DNA from: Peptococcaceae bacterium UBA3933
Lineage (GTDB): Bacteria > Bacillota > Peptococcia > Peptococcales > BICA1-8
Direction: 5' to 3'
NCBI GenBank assembly: GCA_002385805.1
Contig: DGEF01000121.1
Span: 9,094 to 17,189 of the forward strand
Length of the DNA stretch: 8,096 nucleotides
Positions 1-5,121 of this stretch are shown here, in pieces. The notes beneath the pieces were generated by a model. It did not search any database. It saw only the letters and a program-made list of their open reading frames with translations, and had not been told where the DNA came from. Position 1 is the first letter of the stretch; each line of letters begins with the position of its first letter. A program made the translations under genes and the position numbers.

Positions 1-46
1 TACCGGTAGTTACTCTACTAAAGTAGAGAAACTACCGGTATTTTTT
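1..46 (+). terminator. Intrinsic terminator of an upstream gene outside the window
   Basis: A near-perfect hairpin begins at the first base of the window. Bases 1-11 pair with 30-40, one A/A mismatch follows (12/29), and 13-18 pair with 23-28, leaving a four-base TAAA loop. Six T residues (41-46) follow directly, the classic Rho-independent layout. The stem could extend left of the window. It must end a gene that is not visible here, and it separates pcrA from whatever lies upstream. A T-tract is visible only on the + strand, so whether it also works in the other direction cannot be judged. Confidence 0.9.
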
Positions 47-74
47 CGTTCTCTAGCTACTCCTAGCCATTATT

Positions 75-83
75 TGATATAAT
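75..83 (+). promoter_or_regulatory. Extended -10 promoter of pcrA
   Basis: A perfect TATAAT lies at 78-83 and is preceded by TG at 75-76 with one intervening base, which is the extended -10 arrangement read by the housekeeping sigma factor. No good -35 hexamer is visible 16-18 bp upstream; the best is TAGCTA at 54-59, with three matches to TTGACA. This fits the known tolerance of extended -10 promoters for weak -35 elements. Transcription would start near 90, giving a leader of about 35 nt. The site lies between the upstream terminator and the pcrA ribosome binding site, so pcrA probably begins its own transcript. The assignment is by motif only. Confidence 0.65.
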
Positions 84-108
84 ATTGTAGACCTTTTTTA
101 AGGTAAAA

Positions 109-115
109 AAGGAGG
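109..115 (+). promoter_or_regulatory. Ribosome binding site fixing the TTG start of pcrA
   Basis: AAGGAGG at 109-115 is a strong Shine-Dalgarno, eight bases before the TTG at 124. No ATG or GTG lies at a suitable distance in this frame, and the reading from this TTG gives the expected PcrA N-terminus (MSILENLNPEQ). This supports TTG as the true initiation codon. Confidence 0.85.
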
Positions 116-123
116 ACTGAAGA

Positions 124-2283
124 TTGTCGATATTAGAGAATTTGAATCCTGAACAACGTGAGGCTGTTCAATGTACGGAAGGGCCTTTGTTAATATTAGC
201 CGGGGCCGGTAGTGGTAAAACCAGAGTTTTAACCCATCGGATTGCTTATCTTATTTATGAGAAAAATGTTTACCCGGGAAATATATTAGCTATAACCTTT
301 ACCAATAGGGCTGCCCGGGAAATGCAGGAAAGATTAGAGAAGCTTTTGGGTCTTAATGTGGACAGGCTATGGGTCAGTACCTTTCACTCCGCTTGTGTAA
401 GGATTCTGCGCAGAGAAATTGAAGCTTTAGGATATACTTCTGATTTTGTGATTTACGATGATGCTGATCAACAAACACTGCTTAAAAGAATCTTAAAAGA
501 GATGAATCTGGATGACAAAAAATACCCTCCCCGAACCATCAGCAATAAAATTTCCGCTTATAAGAATGAATTAATGCTGCCTCAAGAAGCAGCACGCACA
601 GCGGAAAACTACTATGAGGAACAGATAATCGCCATTTACGAAGAGTACCAAAAAAATTTAAAGAAAAACAATGCAGTTGATTTTGACGATTTAATCCTGT
701 TAACTGTTAAACTATGGCAAAACAATCCTGATATCTTAAATAAATACCAGGAAAAATTTAAATACATATTAGTAGATGAATACCAGGATACCAACACTGC
801 CCAATATATGCTGGTTAAACTTCTGGCTCAAAAACATAAAAACATATGTGTTGTCGGAGATGATGATCAGAGCATTTATCAGTGGAGAGGGGCTGATATT
901 CGCAATATCCTTAATTTTGAAGAAGACTACCCTGAGGCTAAAGTAGTCAAATTAGAACAAAACTACCGCTCCACCCAGAATATTTTAAGTGCTGCCAATG
1001 AAGTGGTGGCTCATAATACCCAGAGAAAATCTAAGAAGCTCTGGACAGAAAAGAAAGGCGGAGAAAAAATCACCTTTTATACAGCCCAGGATGAAATGGA
1101 TGAGGCTTTTTATATTGCCAGAAAGGTAAAAGAGATGGTAGAAAACGGGCAGAAAAGATATCAGGATTTCGCGGTTCTAACCCGGACTACCGGTCAATTC
1201 CGGGCTATTGAAGAAGGCTTAATTAGAAGCAATATCCCTTACCGGGTTTTCGGGGGAACTAAATTCTATGACCGCAAAGAAATCAAGGATATCCTGGCTT
1301 ATCTTAAGGTTATTGTCAATCCAGATGATGAGGTAAGCCTGGGGCGTATTATTAATGTTCCCCGGAGAGGTATCGGGGAAGGTTCCTGGAACAAGTTGGT
1401 TACTTTTGCCCGAGGCTTAGATATAAGCACATTTGAGGCAATGGCAGAGCCGGAAAAGGCAGGGATAAGTAAGAATATAGCCAATGCAATCAAAGGTTTT
1501 AAAAAACAAATGGATGGTTTTAAGGAATTAAGCAAAACTCAATCAGTAACTTTTTTAACAGATATGATTTTAGAAGAGACAGGTTATTATTTGGAACTCC
1601 AGTCGGAAAAAACAGTGGAAGCTCAAACAAGGTTGGAAAACTTACAGGAATTTTTATCGGTAACGAAAGATTATGATACTAAAACACAGGGCGGGGACTT
1701 GAGTTCCTTTTTAGCTGATATTTCTTTAATGACTGATATTGATAATTATGATGATACTGAAGATACCTTGGCGGTTATGACCATGCATGGAGCCAAAGGC
1801 TTAGAATTCCCGGTAGTGTTTATTGCGGGAATGGAGGAAGGGATTTTCCCTCACAGTCGGAGCATAATGTCCGATAACCCGGAAGAACTGGAGGAAGAAA
1901 GAAGGCTTTGTTACGTGGCGATCACCCGGGCAATGGAGAAAGTTTTTCTGACCAGAGCCTGGAAGCGAACCCTTTACGGGCGTGACTCCTATAATCCTCC
2001 CTCCCGTTTCCTTAAAGAGATTCCTGAGGAGTATCTGGAAGGGGCCGGAGTGAAGAAAAAAGGCAAGCCCTCACTTTTTTCTCATTCAGAAAAGGATCTT
2101 TTTTCTGAGGCTAAATCCGGTACAAGCTTTAATGTAGGTGATAAAGTAGAACACACCAAGTGGGGGCAAGGTGTAGTGGTTAGTATAAAAGGACAGGGCG
2201 AAGAGGCCGAAATCAGCGTAGCTTTTCCGGATATGGGGATTAAAAATTTAATAGCCAAATATGCGCCGATAAAGAAGCTCTAG
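124..2283 (+). CDS. pcrA: ATP-dependent 3'-5' DNA helicase PcrA (UvrD/Rep family, SF1A)
   Basis: This is a cytoplasmic superfamily 1 helicase that moves 3' to 5' on single-stranded DNA. In Firmicutes it serves nucleotide excision repair, rolling-circle plasmid replication, removal of RecA filaments and resolution of transcription-replication conflicts. The 719-residue length is normal for the family. Visible motifs in order: Q-motif region LNPEQREAV (7-15), Walker A AGAGSGKT (26-33), motif Ia around TFTNRAAREM (58-67), Walker B DEYQDT (218-223), motif III GDDDQSIYQWRGA (245-257), motif IV LEQNYRS (277-283), motif V around TMHGAKGLEF (553-562) and motif VI EEERRLCYVAITRA (590-603). Residues of about 670-719 (VGDKVEHTKWGQGVV onward) form the Tudor-like C-terminal domain that in PcrA binds RNA polymerase. 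The start is TTG with a strong ribosome binding site; the stop is TAG. Nothing is missing or broken. UvrD and Rep are the close alternatives, but the C-terminal domain and the neighbouring ligA favour PcrA. Confidence 0.97.
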   Translation: MSILENLNPEQREAVQCTEGPLLILAGAGSGKTRVLTHRIAYLIYEKNVYPGNILAITFTNRAAREMQERLEKLLGLNVDRLWVSTFHSACVRILRREIEALGYTSDFVIYDDADQQTLLKRILKEMNLDDKKYPPRTISNKISAYKNELMLPQEAARTAENYYEEQIIAIYEEYQKNLKKNNAVDFDDLILLTVKLWQNNPDILNKYQEKFKYILVDEYQDTNTAQYMLVKLLAQKHKNICVVGDDDQSIYQWRGADIRNILNFEEDYPEAKVVKLEQNYRSTQNILSAANEVVAHNTQRKSKKLWTEKKGGEKITFYTAQDEMDEAFYIARKVKEMVENGQKRYQDFAVLTRTTGQFRAIEEGLIRSNIPYRVFGGTKFYDRKEIKDILAYLKVIVNPDDEVSLGRIINVPRRGIGEGSWNKLVTFARGLDISTFEAMAEPEKAGISKNIANAIKGFKKQMDGFKELSKTQSVTFLTDMILEETGYYLELQSEKTVEAQTRLENLQEFLSVTKDYDTKTQGGDLSSFLADISLMTDIDNYDDTEDTLAVMTMHGAKGLEFPVVFIAGMEEGIFPHSRSIMSDNPEELEEERRLCYVAITRAMEKVFLTRAWKRTLYGRDSYNPPSRFLKEIPEEYLEGAGVKKKGKPSLFSHSEKDLFSEAKSGTSFNVGDKVEHTKWGQGVVVSIKGQGEEAEISVAFPDMGIKNLIAKYAPIKKL

Positions 2284-2286
2284 GGA

Positions 2287-2480
2287 TAAATTTTTTGGGT
2301 CGGCATGACAGCTCTTGGGCTAATTTTTTAGGGCGGTATGACGGCTTTCGGGATAGTCTGCATGACGGTATGACGTCTTTCGGGTTAATATGCATGTCAG
2401 CATGACGGCTTTGGGGTTATACTGCATGACAGCATTACGTCTTTCAGGACAATCTGCATGACGGCATCTGCTTTTTGGAT
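2287..2480 (+). repeat. Left arm of the repeat array: six tandem 31-34-bp units
   Basis: Six degenerate units lie head to tail with no spacers: 2287-2320, 2321-2353, 2354-2385, 2386-2417, 2418-2449 and 2450-2480. Each has an AT-rich front (TAAT-like), a core built on GCATGAC, then CTTTC or a close variant, and a GGGA/GGGT-like end. The first two units carry AT-rich sequence and G-runs before the core (TTTTTTGGGTCGGCATGAC in the first). The next four carry TGCATGAC or TGCATGTC followed by a second GCAT/GTAT element. The arm starts three bases after the pcrA stop codon. Its units are related by reverse complement to those at 2535-2744; for example unit 2321-2353 matches unit 2601-2633 at 23 of 33 positions without gaps (hand count). 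No open reading frame of merit crosses it, and its function is unknown. Confidence 0.9.
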
Positions 2481-2503
2481 ATTTTGAATGAAGCATCTAT
2501 AAA
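2475..2503 (+). promoter_or_regulatory. Possible ligA promoter at the centre of the repeat array
   Basis: TTGGAT (2475-2480) and TATAAA (2498-2503) are separated by exactly 17 bp. The -10 matches TATAAT at five of six positions; the -35 matches TTGACA only in its first three bases. It is the best promoter-like pair noted by eye in the 474-bp gap and would give ligA a leader of about 250 nt made largely of the right repeat arm. AT-rich sequence yields such pairs by chance, so this is tentative. Confidence 0.3.
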
Positions 2504-2534
2504 ATTAATATTCGAAAGATGCATCTTATCACAT
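2481..2534. other. AT-rich centre between the two repeat arms, with a 12-bp perfect palindrome
   Basis: This 54-bp segment separates the opposed arms. Its first part (about 2481-2513) weakly resembles one more left-arm unit (ATTTTG, then AGCATC). AAGATGCATCTT at 2516-2527 is a perfect 12-bp palindrome and lies almost exactly at the midpoint of the whole array (2515). TTCGAA at 2511-2516 is a second, shorter palindrome touching it. GCATCT at 2493-2498 can also pair with AGATGC at 2517-2522. A palindrome at the symmetry axis could be the tip of a cruciform or a protein-binding dyad; neither is demonstrated. Confidence 0.55.
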
Positions 2535-2744
2535 TTGCAATAAAATTGATGCTGACCCAAAATGTTAACCCAGATGATGTCATGCCGTCCCGAAAATTTA
2601 ACCCGTGAGCCGTCATGCGGTCCCAAGATATTTACCCGAGAGCCGTAATGCTGACCTCAAAATTTAACCCTTAAGCAATAATGCTGACATGCAAGTTAAC
2701 CCAAAAGTCATAATTCCGACCTAACTCTAAACCCATAAGCAATT
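2535..2744 (-). repeat. Right arm of the repeat array: tandem 32-33-bp units in the opposite orientation
   Basis: Units begin with ACCC on the + strand and run without spacers: a first variant unit 2535-2567, then 2568-2600, 2601-2633, 2634-2666, 2667-2698, 2699-2730 and a partial unit from 2731. The spacing of the ACCC starts is 33, 33, 33, 32 and 32 bp. The best unit front is ACCCGTGAGCCGTCATGC (2601-2618), followed by a G/C step and an AAATTTA-like tail. This is the reverse complement of the left-arm unit type. The last units are more AT-rich and more diverged, with GCAATAATGCTGAC in place of GCCGTCATGC. The partial final unit shares ACCC, then TAAGCAAT, with the unit at 2667 and ends where the ligA ribosome binding site begins. 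Function unknown. Confidence 0.9.
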
Positions 2745-2753
2745 AAGGAGGTG
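2745..2753 (+). promoter_or_regulatory. Ribosome binding site of ligA
   Basis: AAGGAGGTG is a near-complete match to the anti-Shine-Dalgarno of 16S rRNA, with six bases between GGAGG and the ATG at 2758. It directly follows the last partial repeat unit, so the array stops at the first base needed for translation of ligA. Confidence 0.9.
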
Positions 2754-2757
2754 TACC

Positions 2758-4761
2758 ATGTTAACCTTAAAAGAAGCTGAAGAAAAAATACTTAAGTTAA
2801 GAGAAGAAATAGAAAAGCACAATTACCAGTACTATGTTTTGGACAATCCTTTAATAACAGATGCTGAATATGACCGCCTAATGCAGGAATTATTAGCTTT
2901 GGAAAAAGAGTTTCCGGAGTTGGTTACCCCTGATTCTCCCACGCAAAGAGTGGGAGGACAGCCTTTAGAAGGGTTTAAGACCCATGTGCACCGGACACCT
3001 CTGTTAAGTTTAAGCAATGCTTTTGGTGCTGAGGATTTGTGGGATTTTCACCGGCGAGTCCTTTCTACTCTAGGTGTGGATCAGGTAGAGTATGTAGTTG
3101 AGCCCAAAATAGACGGACTTTCCATAGCCCTGTATTATGAAAATGGTTTATTACAAATAGGTGCTACTAGGGGTGATGGATTTACCGGCGAAGATGTGAC
3201 TCAGAATCTAAAAACCATAGGTAACGTTCCCCTAAAATTAAAAGAAAACATCCCCTTGTTGGAGGTCCGGGGGGAGGCCTATATGCCTAAAGAATCTTTT
3301 CGCAGGCTTAATGAAGAACGAGAAGCCAAAGGTGAAGTTTTATTTGCTAATCCCCGCAATGCGGCCGCCGGTTCTATCCGGCAACTGGATCCTAAAATTG
3401 CTGCCCAACGGGACTTAAGGGTTATGGTTTACGACATAATGTATCTTGAAGGAAAAGAAATTTTTAGGCACAGTGAAGCTTTGGAATTATTGAGACAACA
3501 AGGTTTTAGCGTTATTGAACCTTTCATCAGTAGTAGCATGCAAGAAATAGTAGATTATTGTGCAAAATGGGCCCAAAAAAGACATGACCTATCCTTTGAA
3601 ATAGACGGTCTGGTAATAAAAGTTAATGACCTGGAAAAACAAAAACGGCTGGGGTATACTTCGAAAAGTCCCCGCTGGGCTATTGCTTATAAGTTTCCCG
3701 CTGAACAAGGTGTAACAAAGTTGGTGGATATCCTGGTCCGGGTAGGCCGTACCGGTGCGGTTACTCCCACCGCGATCTTAGAACCTGTCCGCCTGGCCGG
3801 GACAACCGTAAGCAGAGCAACTTTACATAATGAAGACTTTATTCGGGATAGGGATATTCGCATAGGTGATTATGTTGTGGTCCAGAAAGCCGGGGATATT
3901 ATTCCGGAGGTTGTAGAGGTAATCAAGGAAAAACGCACCGGAGAAGAAATTGTTTTTCATTATCCCACTCACTGTCCGGAATGCGGTTCCCGGATAGTAC
4001 GCCTGGAAGGAGAGGCAGTAGCCAGGTGTACCGGGATTTCTTGTCCTGCTCAAGTCAGAGAAGGAATCATTCATTTTGCCTCCCGAAATGCCATGAATAT
4101 TGAGGGGCTGGGGCCGGCAATTGTTTCCCTGCTTTTAGATAATCAGTTGATTCGTGATGCAGCAGACCTGTATTATTTACAATTTGCTGATTTAGTTAAA
4201 TTGGAAAGAATGGCGGAAAAGTCAGCTACAAATTTACTTAATGCTATTGAGGAAAGTAAAACAAGGAGCTTGGATCGGGTAATTTTTGCTCTAGGGATAA
4301 GGTTAGTAGGGCAGAGAGCGGCTAAAATCCTAGCTCAGGAGTTTAAAACTATGGCCAATCTAGAAAAAGCAACTTTAGAAGAATTAACGGGAATTAACGA
4401 GATCGGTCCCAAAATGGCGGAAAGTATTGTGGCTTTCTTTAAAGAGGAAAAAAACAGGGAGTTTTTGGCCAGACTAAAAAAAGCCGGTGTAAACATGGAG
4501 TCGGTTGAAACATCAGTACTTTCCAATAAATTGGCAGGTAAAACATTTGTGCTGACAGGTACTCTGGAAAATTTCACCCGGAAGGAAGCCCAGGAGAAAA
4601 TAGAAGCTTTAGGCGGTAAGGTTGTGGGCAGTGTTTCCAAAAAGACTGATTATGTGGTGGTCGGAGCAGAGCCTGGGTCTAAATATGAAAAAGCAAAAGA
4701 ATTAGGAATCACTATTTTAAATGAAGAGGAATTTATAGCTTTACTGGACAGGAGAGACTAG
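2758..4761 (+). CDS. ligA: NAD-dependent DNA ligase LigA
   Basis: This is the essential bacterial ligase that seals nicks with 5'-phosphate and 3'-OH ends in duplex DNA, joining Okazaki fragments and finishing repair, with NAD+ as adenylate donor. The 667-residue protein has the full family architecture: NMN-binding domain Ia (about 1-70, with the HNYQYYVLDNPLITDAEYD stretch at 21-39), adenylation domain with catalytic lysine K117 in KIDG (117-120), RGEAYMP (171-177), EIDGLVIKVN (281-290) and WAIAYKFPAE (307-316), OB fold (about 320-400), a four-cysteine zinc finger (C406, C409, C424, C429), helix-hairpin-helix repeats (about 440-585) and a C-terminal BRCT domain (about 590-667, with GKTFVLTGTL). 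The start is ATG behind an excellent ribosome binding site; the stop is TAG. It follows pcrA, as in many Firmicutes, but is separated from it by the repeat array. No defects are visible. Confidence 0.98.
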   Translation: MLTLKEAEEKILKLREEIEKHNYQYYVLDNPLITDAEYDRLMQELLALEKEFPELVTPDSPTQRVGGQPLEGFKTHVHRTPLLSLSNAFGAEDLWDFHRRVLSTLGVDQVEYVVEPKIDGLSIALYYENGLLQIGATRGDGFTGEDVTQNLKTIGNVPLKLKENIPLLEVRGEAYMPKESFRRLNEEREAKGEVLFANPRNAAAGSIRQLDPKIAAQRDLRVMVYDIMYLEGKEIFRHSEALELLRQQGFSVIEPFISSSMQEIVDYCAKWAQKRHDLSFEIDGLVIKVNDLEKQKRLGYTSKSPRWAIAYKFPAEQGVTKLVDILVRVGRTGAVTPTAILEPVRLAGTTVSRATLHNEDFIRDRDIRIGDYVVVQKAGDIIPEVVEVIKEKRTGEEIVFHYPTHCPECGSRIVRLEGEAVARCTGISCPAQVREGIIHFASRNAMNIEGLGPAIVSLLLDNQLIRDAADLYYLQFADLVKLERMAEKSATNLLNAIEESKTRSLDRVIFALGIRLVGQRAAKILAQEFKTMANLEKATLEELTGINEIGPKMAESIVAFFKEEKNREFLARLKKAGVNMESVETSVLSNKLAGKTFVLTGTLENFTRKEAQEKIEALGGKVVGSVSKKTDYVVVGAEPGSKYEKAKELGITILNEEEFIALLDRRD

Positions 4762-4824
4762 AAAATATAAAATAAAGCAATGGAGAGTTGTCTACCATTT
4801 ACTTCAAAGGAAGGTGAAAAATAG

Positions 4825-5109
4825 ATGAAGATTACCATGCAGGATGTAGAACATGTGGCTTTATTATCTCGTTTAGAATTAACTGACGAAGAAAAAGAAG
4901 AACAATTAGTACAGTTAAATAAAATCTTAGAAGCTATGGAAGTTTTGAACAAAGTGGATACGAGTAATGTAGAGCCTTTGACCCATGTTTTACCCTTAAA
5001 AAATGTTCTCCGGGAGGACGAGTACAGAGATACTTTACCTAAGGAGAAAGTTTTACAAAATGCTCCTGATCAAGAAGAAGGAATGTTTAAAGTACCTAGA
5101 ATAATCTAA
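4825..5109 (+). CDS. gatC: Asp-tRNA(Asn)/Glu-tRNA(Gln) amidotransferase subunit C
   Basis: GatC is the small subunit of the GatCAB complex; it wraps around GatA and GatB and is needed for their stable assembly. The 94-residue length and the sequence fit the family: an N-terminal helix MKITMQDVEHVALLSRLEL (1-19), a second helix with E-E-Q-L-x-x-L-N-K-I-L-E, then the extended linker V-E-P-L-T-H-V-L-P-L (49-58) and the R-x-D/E segment followed by the P-x-x-x-V-L-x-N-A-P (72-81) and F-K-V-P-R-I-I (88-94) ends. The ATG at 4825 has an AAAGGAAGGTG ribosome binding site about eight bases upstream. The 63 bp after ligA (4762-4824) hold no terminator; TATAAA at 4766-4771 lacks a good -35 partner, so co-transcription with ligA is likely. 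The TAA stop abuts the gatA ribosome binding site. Confidence 0.96.
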   Translation: MKITMQDVEHVALLSRLELTDEEKEEQLVQLNKILEAMEVLNKVDTSNVEPLTHVLPLKNVLREDEYRDTLPKEKVLQNAPDQEEGMFKVPRII

Positions 5110-5115
5110 GGAGGG
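5110..5115 (+). promoter_or_regulatory. Ribosome binding site fixing the GTG start of gatA
   Basis: GGAGGG starts at the base immediately after the gatC stop codon (5107-5109) and lies six bases before the GTG at 5122. The GTG gives the expected GatA N-terminus (MDLHKLTIHELRELL), so it is preferred over later ATG codons. The contact of stop codon and ribosome binding site suggests coupled translation of gatC and gatA. Confidence 0.85.
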
Positions 5116-5121
5116 ATTTCC

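Noticed and set aside
1299..1535. Minus-strand open frame inside pcrA
   Set aside because: It is antisense to conserved PcrA coding sequence and has no ribosome binding site or family resemblance. The same holds for the minus-strand frames inside ligA, gatA and gatB.
2444..2626. Minus-strand small protein of 60 residues
   Set aside because: It lies wholly in the repeat array, has no good ribosome binding site or recognisable motif, and its composition follows from the repeats.
2287..2744. CRISPR array
   Set aside because: The units are contiguous with no unique spacers, are strongly diverged from each other, occur in both orientations, and no cas gene is present.
2287..2744. Insertion sequence or MITE remnant
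   Set aside because: There is no transposase fragment, no discrete terminal inverted repeat at the ends and no flanking target duplication visible. The internal structure is many short tandem units.
2287..2744. G-quadruplex-forming region from the recurring GGG runs
   Set aside because: The G-runs are only three bases (occasionally four) and are mostly 12 or more bases apart, so a stable quadruplex is unlikely.
4762..4824. T-box or other riboswitch controlling gatCAB
   Set aside because: The gap is only 63 bp, has no T-box-like sequence and no terminator hairpin, and is too short for such a leader.
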